Of a stretch of DNA of 64,000 nt, positions 18,286 to 27,362 are shown one piece after another (position 1 is the stretch's first letter; each line of letters begins with the position of its first letter). The translations under genes were made by a program, and so were the position numbers. The stretch is from Eikenella corrodens (lineage in GTDB: Bacteria; Pseudomonadota; Gammaproteobacteria; Burkholderiales; Neisseriaceae), in contig NZ_LT906482.1 of NCBI RefSeq assembly GCF_900187105.1, positions 1,922,001 to 1,986,000 of the forward strand, read 5' to 3'. The notes under the pieces are model-generated. The model saw nothing but the letters and a program-made list of their open reading frames with translations, was not told where the DNA came from and made no database searches.

Positions 18286-19798
18286 AAATAAAAGTATTAG
18301 ATGTTCAAGAGATGGATATGAGTTTGATGAAAATAAAAACTCTTGGCATATAAGTAAAGATATAAAAATTAATTTCTATAATGCTATATTGAGTATAGAT
18401 AAGAAAACTTTAAATGGGTTTAGAAAGGCACTAGCAGTCTATGCTGAGAAATATTCTAGCTATCATACTATTAATATGTACAATAGATTTCATGAGTTGG
18501 TAGTTAATACGCAGCTAAAAACTATTGACACTCACACACTATTAAATTGGAAAACTAACTTAGGAAAAGAACGTGAATGGCATTTAGGTGCATTAAAAGG
18601 TTTTTTGCTCTCATGGAACGAGTACGGTTATTATGGAGTTGATAAAGCTGTTGTATCTTTACTTGAAAGCTTTACCTTGATTGGAAATGATAAAGGTAAA
18701 TCGGTATTAATGAGATGCCCTTATACAGGGGCATTTACAGAAAATGAAATTTTGGCTTTAATGACAGAGCTGGCTAGACTTTGGAAAGAAGATCTTATTT
18801 CATTTGAAACATATGCATATATTCAATTACTTCAAGCTACCGCGAGAAGACCTATTCAAATTCGCCATTTAAAATTTGAAGACCTGAAAAAGGAAGCTTC
18901 TCAAGGAACATGGAATTATTTCCTAAACATCCCTAGTGCTAAAAAGAGAGGTGGGTTATTTAGAAAAACATTTAAAAAACTTGCCATCACAGAGGATTTG
19001 TATTTAGTTATATTAAATTTTGTAGAATATCAGTACAAAAAATTACTTAGTTTGATTGATGAATCAGTTATATCAGTTTACAAAATGAAATTACCAATTT
19101 TTATCGATTGGAAGACTCTTAATAATAATATAAGAAATAGGCATTTTGATCTTTCATTATTAGAAAAAGATATTTTTCATTACTCTGCTTCTTCATTAGA
19201 ACAGAATGTATTATGAAAATTCTGTATACATCAAAAAGCTGTTTCAGAGCGGACAGGTGAAATTATTCATGTTAATGCAAGACGTTTTCGTCATACAAGG
19301 GGAACTAACCTAGGGAGAAAAGGAGTTGGTGCAGCGATTATAGCAGAACTACTAGATCACTCAGATACACAAAATGTGAAAGTATATACTGAAAATACAG
19401 CGGATACAGTTCAATATATTGATCGTGTTATGGGTGCTGAAATGGGAAAACTGGCCCAAGCATTTGTTGGTAGAATTATTTCTAATTTAAATGAAAGTGA
19501 AAGAGGATTTGATCCAACATCTTTAATAACTAATAACGGAGTAGATACTATAGGAGCATGTGGGACGAATGATTTTTGTATAACTGGCTATGAGACATGT
19601 TATTTATGCCCTAAATTTAGACCTTTGGTTGATGGTCCACATCAACAAATATTAAATAAACTATATAAAGAGAAAGAAGAACGTTTAAGAAGAACTAAAA
19701 GTATAGATTATGCATCTTCTAAGGATCGTATTATATTGGCTGTTGAATATGTTGTTCAAGCATGTAATGAAATGAAAAAAAATATGGATGCTCATTAA
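18278..19798 (+). pseudogene. Tyrosine recombinase B of the trio, interrupted by an in-frame TGA
   Basis: One continuous 506-codon frame from the ATG at 18278 to 19798, with a single TGA at 19214-19216 (codon 313). The first catalytic Arg (TARRPIQIRHLKFED, about residue 190) lies before the stop. The HxxR-type block (ARRFRHTRG), LLDHSD and the Tyr in VKVYTENT lie after it, so neither half alone could be active. The C-terminus is Cys-rich (GACGTNDFC, CYLCPKF). The simplest reading is a nonsense mutation; stop-codon readthrough is possible but unsupported. The next gene starts 3 bp after the final stop. Confidence 0.8.
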
Positions 19799-19800
19799 TT

Positions 19801-21843
19801 ATGAATAATACAATTTTTTTCCAAGTACATGAGAATCCAAAATCCAGTTTAGAAAATTTTATCACTTTCTGTAAAAACAAACTTACAGCTTTCGGAAGTA
19901 ATTGTTGGGACAATAATCAATGGAGAGATACCTTTAATCTTCACAACATTCAAGTTCGTTTTTCCACAGATAGGGTTAAATCTACATCCTATCAATATGA
20001 GCCGTTATCTGAACCATTTATTGATTTTGCTAAAGCATACATTCGTTATGTTTATTCTCAGCAGCCAATTCGTCAATTATCACGGCATATGGAATCATTA
20101 CGTATGGTTGAAATGGCTTTATACAATGTAAAAGGTAATTGCGATATATTACAACTCGATAATTTAGTCATTAATGAAGTTGAAACCATTGTATTGAAAA
20201 AATATAAAAAAGATACTAAATCAGTCAATAAATTAGGATATCAACTTGAGAAGTTGTTTGATTTTTGTCGTGAAAATGGTATTACTCCAAATTTGTCTTT
20301 ATGGAATAACCCATATAAACGTCCTAGAGATTTAACGATATTGCTTGATGAAAGAGGAAAAGAATACCGTTCAAGTAAGATGCCAACAGATGAAGAAATG
20401 ATGTTGGTTGCTAAACTCTTTCATGATGCACCAAATTTAGATAAAGAAACTGAGTATTATACAGCAGTTATGGCTCTACTTATGGTTGCTCCATCTCGTT
20501 GTTCTGAGTTGATGTCTTTATCTGTTAATTGCTTAGAATGGGAAGAAGATAGCTTAGGAAATAAGCAATTAGGTATTCGATGGATACCTGCAAAAAACGG
20601 AAAAGAGGGTTTGAAATGGGTTCCTAGTAGTATGCAAGATGTGATTATTGAAGCAGTCAAACGTTTAACAGATATAGGAGCTTTAGCAAGAAAAGCAGCA
20701 AAGTTTGCGGAAGAAAATCCTAACACGGTAATGATATCACCAGATCAAGGTATGCAAGTATCCCATTATTTATCTCAAAAACCTTTAACTGAAATAGAAA
20801 TAGGTAAGGTTTTAGAAATTAATGGAAAGCATGGGATTAAAACTAAGTGGTTTAAAAAGTTAATGAAAGAAAATAGTGGCGTTATAACTCCTAATGTTTT
20901 AGGAAAATACTTATACGAAAAATATACCTCAAAATTCAATTACTGGCCATATATTGATAAAAATAAAAACGTTAAAGCTTCTGAAGTCTTATTATTATTC
21001 AGAGAAAATGAATTTCATAATGCTTTTCTCCCTAAAAAGTTCTCTTTTTTATTACCGACAGTAAATCTTATTAATGATAGATTCTGCTATTCTGATACAC
21101 GTCCTAAAACATCATTATGGGAAAAGCATTGTATAACAACTTCGAAAGGGGAGTTTGTTAGATTACTATCACACAATGCAAGGCATTGGTTAAGTACAAA
21201 AGCTGAGAGAGGTGGAATGGATGAATTAACTTTAGCGAACTGGGCAGGGAGGGCTAGAATTGCAGATAATAAAGCTTATGATCACAGGACAGAAGAAGAA
21301 AAAAGTGAGGCAGTCCGGGATTTGTTAATTCCTGAGGATATCTCAATATTAGATAAAATACATTTAAATCTTCCAGTTACATATGAGGACGTAGGGAAAG
21401 ATGGAGTGGGAATCACAACAATAACAGAAATAGGCATTTGTGAGCATGATTATGCAATGTCGCCATGTTCTCGCCATGGGGATTGTGAAACATGTAAAGA
21501 ACTTATTTGTATTAAAGGATTAGAATCATCTTTAGAAATATTAAAACATAGAGAAATTCAGCTTACAGAGCAAATTAATAAAGCAAAAGAACACCATAAA
21601 TTAGGAGCTTTTGGTGCAGATCGTTGGATAAGTAACCTAGGGTGGAGATTGGCGCATATAAGAACCAAAATTGCATTCTTGGAGAATAGTGAAATTTCAA
21701 ATGGTACACTATTACGAGTACCTGACGAATATGATCCTTCACCAGTTAAGCTGACTTTATTGGAAAAAGGAATGAATATAGATGTTAAAAAGGCAGAAAC
21801 GGCTAAACTAGATGATGATTTATATAGGTTAATGGAGATGTAG
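19801..21843 (+). CDS. Tyrosine recombinase C of the trio (TnpB-like)
   Basis: 680 residues, the size of Tn554 TnpB-type recombinases. The C-terminal catalytic part has Arg in SRCSELMSL (about residue 232), HNARHWLS (about 457-464) and Tyr in NKAYDHRT (about 492). Where the second catalytic His is usual, the motif reads NWAGRARIAD. A cysteine cluster (CEHDYAMSPCSRHGDCETC) follows and may bind zinc. A long coiled-coil-like helix ends the protein. It lies 1 bp before the small fourth gene. Confidence 0.85.
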   Translation: MNNTIFFQVHENPKSSLENFITFCKNKLTAFGSNCWDNNQWRDTFNLHNIQVRFSTDRVKSTSYQYEPLSEPFIDFAKAYIRYVYSQQPIRQLSRHMESLRMVEMALYNVKGNCDILQLDNLVINEVETIVLKKYKKDTKSVNKLGYQLEKLFDFCRENGITPNLSLWNNPYKRPRDLTILLDERGKEYRSSKMPTDEEMMLVAKLFHDAPNLDKETEYYTAVMALLMVAPSRCSELMSLSVNCLEWEEDSLGNKQLGIRWIPAKNGKEGLKWVPSSMQDVIIEAVKRLTDIGALARKAAKFAEENPNTVMISPDQGMQVSHYLSQKPLTEIEIGKVLEINGKHGIKTKWFKKLMKENSGVITPNVLGKYLYEKYTSKFNYWPYIDKNKNVKASEVLLLFRENEFHNAFLPKKFSFLLPTVNLINDRFCYSDTRPKTSLWEKHCITTSKGEFVRLLSHNARHWLSTKAERGGMDELTLANWAGRARIADNKAYDHRTEEEKSEAVRDLLIPEDISILDKIHLNLPVTYEDVGKDGVGITTITEIGICEHDYAMSPCSRHGDCETCKELICIKGLESSLEILKHREIQLTEQINKAKEHHKLGAFGADRWISNLGWRLAHIRTKIAFLENSEISNGTLLRVPDEYDPSPVKLTLLEKGMNIDVKKAETAKLDDDLYRLMEM

Positions 21844-21844
21844 T

Positions 21845-22255
21845 ATGCCTAAAATTCTTATTACAGAAGAAAATTTGGAAGATATCATCATGTTAATTAA
21901 GACCTGGGAGGGGAAGTTAACATGGAATTTATTTTGCTCTAAAGTTGCAGAGTTATTGAATATTAAGAGTATTGAGAGGCAGTCACTGGCTAATTATCCT
22001 GATATACAAAAAGCCTTTAGCCAACAGAAGCAAAAAATAAAAGAAGATGCAAAAAAAGAACCAGTACCAAATGTAACGATGGATTATTTGCTAAAACAAG
22101 TTAATAATTTGAAGGCTCAGGTACAACTCTTGGAAGAAATTAATGAGCGATATAAACAGCAATTTATTGTATGGCAATATAATGCATATATGCATGGAAT
22201 GACACAAGATACACTAAATAAACCTCTTATTGCTGTTAACCGGCAGCATAGATAA
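21845..22255 (+). CDS. Small coiled-coil protein (TnpC-like position)
   Basis: 136 residues, Lys/Gln-rich. It has an N-terminal helix-turn-helix-like region (LTWNLFCSKVAELLNIKSIERQS) and a coiled coil (about 75-115: DYLLKQVNNLKAQVQLLEEINE). Its size, position after a TnpB-like recombinase and coiled coil parallel Tn554 TnpC, an accessory factor that orients insertion. Function here is inferred from context only. Confidence 0.65.
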   Translation: MPKILITEENLEDIIMLIKTWEGKLTWNLFCSKVAELLNIKSIERQSLANYPDIQKAFSQQKQKIKEDAKKEPVPNVTMDYLLKQVNNLKAQVQLLEEINERYKQQFIVWQYNAYMHGMTQDTLNKPLIAVNRQHR

Positions 22256-22258
22256 AGA

Positions 22259-22288
22259 GGCTGACGTAGATTAGCCCTAAATTCCACA
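22259..22288 (-). pseudogene. Remnant of an IS1016-type end
   Basis: GGCTGACGTAGATTAGCCC followed by TAAATTCCACA matches the right terminus of the IS at 29,323-30,035 in reverse orientation, including the last transposase codons, with two differences. It marks the junction between the recombinase cassette and the next block. The 22,289-22,434 stretch shows nothing else. Confidence 0.7.
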
Positions 22289-22434
22289 TGATCTCTCGGT
22301 AACCTTCAAAAGCTATATCGGCAAGGTTGCTGGTAAAAAAGCAGAATGAGTGATTATTATCTGGTTAATATCAAAAATATTTGAGCCACCAAAGGATTAC
22401 CTAAATACGGATTTTATTGAATAAATTTCCTGAT

Positions 22435-23673
22435 TTATTTTATGATTTTAGGAACAATTTTTCCAGTTGTATTATTCATACGGTACTGATTGATTGTGCC
22501 GTTAATAATATATTCTGCAGCTTTTTCTATTACATCCAATTCGACATCGAACCATTCGTGCGGGATGTAGATTTTTCCATTCTTTCCAATCAAACGAATA
22601 TTCACTCTTTGCGCAGCAAAGAAAGCATGTAATAAACGCTCGAATGTATGAGGATTGATGTTGCGGCATTCAAACGACAATACGGGTACCACTTTGCTTT
22701 CTAAAAAAGCTGTATCGTTTTCGGCATCAGCAATTCGCGCCTCCACAGTCCCTGTGGTAAAACCGATTTTGTACAAATTTCTATATGTGGCAAATTCCGG
22801 TTTAGGTTGAAGCAGGCGGACGACATAAAGTTGTCCTGTCACCAAGTCCTGTGGGGAGTTGGCAGTCAGGATATCAGGTAATAATTCTGCACTACTCAGC
22901 ATAATTTTTTTACCATTTCCATCTTTATAGACAGCGCGGGCGAGTGAACGGGTCAGGATGTTGGATTCCGTCCCGTTTTCATAAATAACGCGCAACCGTC
23001 TGTTTCCTCTTGTACTTTTCCTGTCTTCCGTCTCTGCAAAATCAGCGACGTAACACAAAGCTCCGTGTAGTAGGAACACATCGCCCGGCTGCAGGAAGGT
23101 TTCCGTTTTTAGGCGTTCGAAGTGGGCTTCGCCGTGTTTGAGCATATGGTGGATCTGCTTAAACCAAGCTTCAAACCGCCAAAAATCTGTACACGGTTTT
23201 CGTACTGCATTGTTTTCATCCTCATAGGGAGATCCATTTGCTGCCCGCTGCGGGATATGTTCCATCCGGAAAATATCCGTATTGCCCACGTCGAGCAGGT
23301 TTAAATCGTCATTGTTGAAGATGTCTTCCAGCGTAACCACATTTTCAGCTTTGCAGCATTCCGTTTTTTCAGACGGCCTTAGCAAATTGAGCGTATCGTA
23401 TTGTCGGAGGGTTTCACAATGCTGTTTGTTGTTCAGCAAGGCTTGCCATTTCCTATCTAAAATTTTCTCATCCAAATTTCCATCATTGTTCGGCAAACGT
23501 CCATGTCGTCTGAAAAACGATTCGACTTCTTTGAATGTTTGCAAAACCATTGCATTTTCATCGGCTTTGGGTGCAATCGGTTTGACATCGGCAAGCAGGC
23601 CTAAATCATCGTGATTGAAAATATCGTCCAAGCTGATGATTATGGAATCAACGCGCATACCTTTTAGCAACAT
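22435..23673 (-). CDS. GIY-YIG (T5orf172-type) nuclease partner of the SF2 helicase
   Basis: 412 residues. The C-terminal domain (about 265-385) has GIY-YIG-like features: LYVVRL, YKIGFTTGTVEARI with the conserved Arg, and Glu in HTFERLLHAFF. It resembles T5orf172/MUG113 nucleases. The N-terminus contains SLDDIFNHDDLGLL and again TLEDIFNNDDLNLL about 100 residues later, an internal repeat. Between them, FFRRHGRLPNNDGNLDEK resembles a motif at the C-terminus of the helicase. The gene starts 2 bp after the helicase stop, so the two form one operon, probably a restriction or defence pair. Confidence 0.78.
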   Translation of the reverse strand: MLLKGMRVDSIIISLDDIFNHDDLGLLADVKPIAPKADENAMVLQTFKEVESFFRRHGRLPNNDGNLDEKILDRKWQALLNNKQHCETLRQYDTLNLLRPSEKTECCKAENVVTLEDIFNNDDLNLLDVGNTDIFRMEHIPQRAANGSPYEDENNAVRKPCTDFWRFEAWFKQIHHMLKHGEAHFERLKTETFLQPGDVFLLHGALCYVADFAETEDRKSTRGNRRLRVIYENGTESNILTRSLARAVYKDGNGKKIMLSSAELLPDILTANSPQDLVTGQLYVVRLLQPKPEFATYRNLYKIGFTTGTVEARIADAENDTAFLESKVVPVLSFECRNINPHTFERLLHAFFAAQRVNIRLIGKNGKIYIPHEWFDVELDVIEKAAEYIINGTINQYRMNNTTGKIVPKIIK

Positions 23674-23675
23674 AT

Positions 23676-25814
23676 TCAGCCCCTTGCCATACGTTCCGCT
23701 TTTTGGCGGCGGATATAGATTAAGGCCTCGCCCATGCGTTTTTCCAAGGGGTCGTCTGAATCTTTGTCAGGCATCCGATTGTTGTTGCGGACAAATTCAT
23801 TGATACGCGGCCACAGCATAGCGGCTTCATCTTCCGTCATTTGAATGCGGTCTGCCTGTACATAATCCTGAATCGCTTTCAACAGCGGCGCGTCCACATT
23901 TTTGGACAAGACTTCATATGCGTCTCTGAAAGGATTGACTTCGCGGATTAAATCCACATTCAACCTGTCTACATTGATAAATTTTTCGCCGACTTTGATA
24001 AAACGGTTGTCAGCAGTTTTGACTTCACCTGTTTGCGGGTTTTTGATTTGCGCATTGTCAGGTAAATCACGTTCCCTGACGGTTTCTTCGACGGAATAAC
24101 TCTGTCCAGCTTCTTGCAACTTAACCGTATCGACAAAAAAATCTCCTTGTCTGATATAGGTTTTTTCGCCTTCGATAAGCGCGTTGTCGGGCAAATCCTT
24201 GCCGTCTTTGATGCCGCCGCCCTGGGTTACCGCCATTTTGGTCAGTGTCCCTTGCACGATTTGGTCTTGCTCTTCTGCCGACAGCTCGGGATAACGGCAG
24301 GCAACAATTTTCGGCAGGGCGGTTTCATTGACGGCAGAGGCAGGCGTGTCTTCCTGAATATAGCGTTTGGCATTTTGCGTATCCTGTACCAACGCAGCGA
24401 TAAGGTCGTCTGAATCCTTATTCAGAATATCGACGACTTTTTTAGAGGCGGGCAGCGTCGTATCGTCGATAAGCACATCCCCCGGATTGGGTGTTTCTCC
24501 TGGTTTCATGTCCGAACGTCGGCGGAACGTGATATTGGGTGCCAATACCTGCTCCATCAGCAACGACAGCGTAATCGCCTTCAAAAGATTATTGACCGAC
24601 ACTTGGACATCTTCATCTGCCGCATCGGGCTGCGCAATCAGATTGGTAAATTGAGCATGGGTTTTGCCCTCGCAATCCCGGGTGGCGCGACCGATAATTT
24701 GGACGACTTCCGTCATCGAGCTGCGGTAGCCTATGGTCAGTACATGCTCGCAATAAGGCCAGTCGAACCCCTCCTTCGCCATACCCAGCGCAACAATAAT
24801 ATCCATATCATCGCGTGATTTGATATTGCGTAAATATGCCTGGATTAAAGAACGGTCGGATGTTTTACGGTCGTCCACCAAGTCCGCCAGTTTCAGCAGC
24901 CTGCCGTCATGGGCTTTGACCGTGATGATGCCTGTTTCGCGGTCTTTGTCCACAAATTCGCCCAAGGTGTCGATGATGTGGTCGACAGCCGAATACTTAT
25001 CGACCGCCGCTTCGCCCGAATTGACGTTGGGAATATGGATAATCGTCTTTTTCGACGGATCGAGCACTTCACCCAAAGCATCGAGATAGCGGCCTTGGTA
25101 GAAGTGGTAGCCCAATCCCAGAGATTTCAAATATCGGTAGCCGTTGAGTTGTTCGTAGTAGGTGTAAGTTACTTTTTCAAACTTGGCTTCGTCTTCTTCA
25201 CTCAAAATCGGCACGGCGTCGCCTCGGAAGTAAGAGCCGGTCATGGCGATAATATGAGCTGAGGAGTTGTTCATGATTTCGTCCAAGACTGCGCCCAAGC
25301 GGTTGTTTACTTCCGCAGAAACATGATGAAACTCGTCAATTGCCACCAGCGTATCATTAAATGCCCCGACATCTGCGAGTTTGTCGAAAGCAAAGCGGAA
25401 AGTCGCATGGGTGCAGACCAAAACTTGGTCGTTGCCGCGCATAAAGCGGATAAAGGCATCCACTTTGCCTTGGTCTTTATCGTCGCCGCTGCCGGTGCAG
25501 AGATTGTTTTCCGGCTTGACGCGCCAATCGGCAAAAAAGCCGTGTTTCGCCAATTCGGTATCGGCAAACGAGCCGCCGATGGACATTTCGGGTACGGCGA
25601 TAATCGCTTTTTTGATGCCTTGATGGGCCAGCTTGTCTAAAGCCAAAAACATCAGCGCGCGGGATTTGCCTGAGGCGGGCGGCGCTTTGAGCAGCAGATA
25701 TTGCGCGTCGCGTTTGGCAAACGCTTTGGCCTGCATTTCGCGCATGCCCATATTGTTTGGTTTGGTGCTGTTGCCGGTTTGTCCGTATTCGACGTGGAGC
25801 AGGGGGATAGTCAA
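23676..25814 (-). CDS. SF2 DEAD/DEAH-like helicase, restriction-type
   Basis: 712 residues. Walker A APPASGKS at 44-51, DExH-type motif II IDEFHH (about 165), motif III MTGSYF and motif VI QIIGRATR indicate a functional SF2 motor. After the motor comes a duplicated segment: DLPDNALIEG...FVDTVKL, then DLPDNAQIKN...FINVDRL. The last 60 residues contain EFVRNNNRMPDKDSDD, similar to the partner nuclease. Neisserial uptake sequences (AGGTCGTCTGAA at 24,403-24,414) lie inside the gene, indicating descent from a Neisseria-type donor. It is followed without gap by the GIY-YIG gene and preceded by a methylase remnant. Confidence 0.82.
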   Translation of the reverse strand: MTIPLLHVEYGQTGNSTKPNNMGMREMQAKAFAKRDAQYLLLKAPPASGKSRALMFLALDKLAHQGIKKAIIAVPEMSIGGSFADTELAKHGFFADWRVKPENNLCTGSGDDKDQGKVDAFIRFMRGNDQVLVCTHATFRFAFDKLADVGAFNDTLVAIDEFHHVSAEVNNRLGAVLDEIMNNSSAHIIAMTGSYFRGDAVPILSEEDEAKFEKVTYTYYEQLNGYRYLKSLGLGYHFYQGRYLDALGEVLDPSKKTIIHIPNVNSGEAAVDKYSAVDHIIDTLGEFVDKDRETGIITVKAHDGRLLKLADLVDDRKTSDRSLIQAYLRNIKSRDDMDIIVALGMAKEGFDWPYCEHVLTIGYRSSMTEVVQIIGRATRDCEGKTHAQFTNLIAQPDAADEDVQVSVNNLLKAITLSLLMEQVLAPNITFRRRSDMKPGETPNPGDVLIDDTTLPASKKVVDILNKDSDDLIAALVQDTQNAKRYIQEDTPASAVNETALPKIVACRYPELSAEEQDQIVQGTLTKMAVTQGGGIKDGKDLPDNALIEGEKTYIRQGDFFVDTVKLQEAGQSYSVEETVRERDLPDNAQIKNPQTGEVKTADNRFIKVGEKFINVDRLNVDLIREVNPFRDAYEVLSKNVDAPLLKAIQDYVQADRIQMTEDEAAMLWPRINEFVRNNNRMPDKDSDDPLEKRMGEALIYIRRQKAERMARG

Positions 25815-25860
25815 GATATTTTCCTTTTAAAGACGGTGATGTCGGGGCAAAGATGCCGTT

Positions 25861-26105
25861 TTACGGCGTTGTTTGGCCGTTGACGGCTTTTTCGTATAAG
25901 TCAAACAAAAATTCTACGCGCTCCATGCCGTCTGAAAAGGGTTTGGCGCGGTAGAGGCGGTCAACGGCGGCATCGAGGCGGAGATGGGCTTCTTTGAGTG
26001 GCGGCGGCATTTTGTCGGGGTCGTAGAGTTGTGCGAGGGTTTGGTCGGGGGAGTCGGCGCGGATAAGCAGGATGTCTTCGGCAAGCGCGGCTATGTGAGA
26101 TTTTT
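25861..26105 (-). pseudogene. C-terminal remnant of an MmeI-like DNA methyltransferase
   Basis: About 80 codons remain, ending 46 bp upstream of the helicase. The pattern IAALAEDILLIR, TLAQLYDPDKMPPPLKEAHLRLD, AVDRLYR and ERVEFLFDLYEK is that of the C-terminal domain of MmeI-type/type IIL methyltransferases. The frame runs on to 26145 but loses similarity near 26,105, where another sequence is joined. A perfect AT-DUS (ATGCCGTCTGAA) is at 25,925-25,936. The helicase-nuclease pair was therefore probably once a methylase-containing system. Confidence 0.65.
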
Positions 26106-26109
26106 CAGC

Positions 26110-26313
26110 ATCGTCGGCTTGCCGATTGTGCATACGCCAGGACAAGACAATGCCCCTGCCGTATTGGAAGCCGACATCGCCAAACTACCGTTTTACACCT
26201 ATTGGCACACCGCCTGCGCTTCCGATGTACACCGGTTAGCAGACGGCTCACACGCCGTGAACCTTGCAGACTGGGAAGCTTTCTGCCAACGGTTGGTATT
26301 GACCGGCAGATAG
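26110..26313 (+). pseudogene. 3' fragment of an unidentified gene
   Basis: A plus-strand frame with coding character (HTPGQDNAPAVLEADIAKLP, then FYTYWHTACASDVHRLADGS) ends at 26313 without any plausible start of its own. It abuts the methylase remnant head to head. I do not recognise the family. It is probably the tail of a gene truncated by the same rearrangement. Confidence 0.4.
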
Positions 26314-26357
26314 GCAGGCAAAAAGTGCAGGCTGTTTTTTTATCATCACAACCCTGT

Positions 26358-26384
26358 TTCAGACGGCCTAAAAAGCAGCCTGCA
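26358..26384. repeat. Two foreign uptake-sequence dialects side by side
   Basis: TTCAGACGGCCT (complement of AGGCCGTCTGAA, Neisseria AG-DUS) at 26,358-26,369 and AAGCAGCCTGCA (the Kingella-type king3 dialect) at 26,373-26,384. Neither is the Eikenella dialect. Confidence 0.8.
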
Positions 26385-26425
26385 CCTTGTTTTTTATTGT
26401 CAGATCACCAGAAACCGAGTATCCC

Positions 26426-27085
26426 ATGCCCCAAACCTATTTCACCGCCGACTGGCACTTCTCCCATCCCAACATCGCCCGATACTGCCCGCAATTCCGC
26501 CTGCAAAGCGATAAAGCCGACGAGCTGAACGAATACCTGATCGACTGCTGGAACCGCGTCGTTACCCCGCAAGACACTGTGTACAACCTCGGCGATGTCT
26601 GCTTTGCCAAAAAGCCCGCACACATCGAAGCCGTGCTGCAACGGCTCAACGGGCAGCATCATTTGATCTACGGTAACCACGACTACCTGATTCGGCAAAA
26701 CGAAGCACATTTCCTCAACACGCGCAAAGCCGACGGCCATCCATTGCTCTCGTCCGCCAGCCATTACCTACGGCTCAAACTGCCCGAAATCGGCAATACC
26801 GCGATTTTGTGCCACTATCCCTTATACGAATGGGACGGCATCCACCACGGCCTATACCACCTCTACGGCCATCTGCACGACCGCATGGCTGCCGTCAAAG
26901 GACGCGCCCTCAATGTCGGCTGGGATATGCACGGCCGTTTCCTGACCGCACAAGATATTGACGGCTTCCTGCGCGACCTCCCTGCCGTGCAGTATTTCGA
27001 CGACAAACAAAACGTTATTGTCGGCAACAGCACGGAAGATGCGGCTGCAAAAGTTCGGGCGAGATTGGCAGCATTGAATGAATGA
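26426..27085 (+). CDS. Metallophosphoesterase
   Basis: 219 residues of the calcineurin-like phosphoesterase superfamily. The metal-binding motifs are in order: DWHFSH (D-x-H), LGDVCF (GDxx), GNHDYL (GNHD), CHYPLYEW and YGHLHD (GHxH). The family hydrolyses phosphomono- or diesters using two metal ions; the substrate is unknown. The start at 26426 is chosen at MPQTYFTADWHF, because the upstream open frame overlaps uptake sequences. The gene stands alone in a block of foreign uptake sequences and was probably acquired from another Neisseriaceae species. Confidence 0.85.
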   Translation: MPQTYFTADWHFSHPNIARYCPQFRLQSDKADELNEYLIDCWNRVVTPQDTVYNLGDVCFAKKPAHIEAVLQRLNGQHHLIYGNHDYLIRQNEAHFLNTRKADGHPLLSSASHYLRLKLPEIGNTAILCHYPLYEWDGIHHGLYHLYGHLHDRMAAVKGRALNVGWDMHGRFLTAQDIDGFLRDLPAVQYFDDKQNVIVGNSTEDAAAKVRARLAALNE

Positions 27086-27127
27086 GCTTTTTTTAGAAAT
27101 GAATTTTCAAGTAGCCTTGAATGGTGC

Positions 27128-27166
27128 AGGCTGCCTGAAAAACAGTCAGCAAATTTCAGACGACCT
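27128..27166. repeat. Simonsiella-type and N. mucosa-type uptake sequences
   Basis: AGGCTGCCTGAA (AG-simDUS) at 27,128-27,139 and TTCAGACGACCT (complement of AG-mucDUS) at 27,155-27,166, facing each other after the metallophosphoesterase gene as a hybrid terminator-like pair. Confidence 0.75.
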
Positions 27167-27264
27167 TTTTGCTGCGTGTAGCAAATTAGGCATAACTTAG
27201 CTTGCACATACCCGTTTAAAAATAAGGTCATCCCATCCTTTTGAGCCGCATGGTTGCAAACCGT

Positions 27265-27291
27265 TTGACAAAATTATCTTAAAGCTATAAT
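27265..27291 (+). promoter_or_regulatory. Promoter of the DUF2892-rhodanese-ArsR operon
   Basis: Consensus -35 TTGACA (27,265-27,270) and consensus -10 TATAAT (27,286-27,291) with a short 15-bp spacer. An AT-rich leader containing ATATATAAT / ATTATATAT precedes the first gene. The short spacer may make the promoter regulator-dependent, perhaps on the ArsR-type protein encoded downstream. Confidence 0.6.
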
Positions 27292-27362
27292 ATTTGTTAT
27301 ATATAATTTTTATTATATATTTTTATTTTTAGATGAATCACTCTCAAACAAGGAGCAATTAA

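Larger units (their letters stand above)
16941..22257 (+). mobile_element. AT-rich Tn554/RIT-like cassette with three tandem tyrosine recombinases
   Basis: Four adjacent same-strand genes at roughly one-third GC, clearly lower than the flanking core. They encode three different tyrosine recombinases of about 424, 506 and 680 residues and a 136-residue coiled-coil protein. The architecture resembles Tn554 (TnpA, TnpB, TnpC) and the recombinase-in-trio elements. There is no eikDUS inside. The left limit is set after the ssb terminator and the right limit at an IS1016 remnant. I could not identify terminal repeats, so the boundaries are approximate. Confidence 0.7.
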
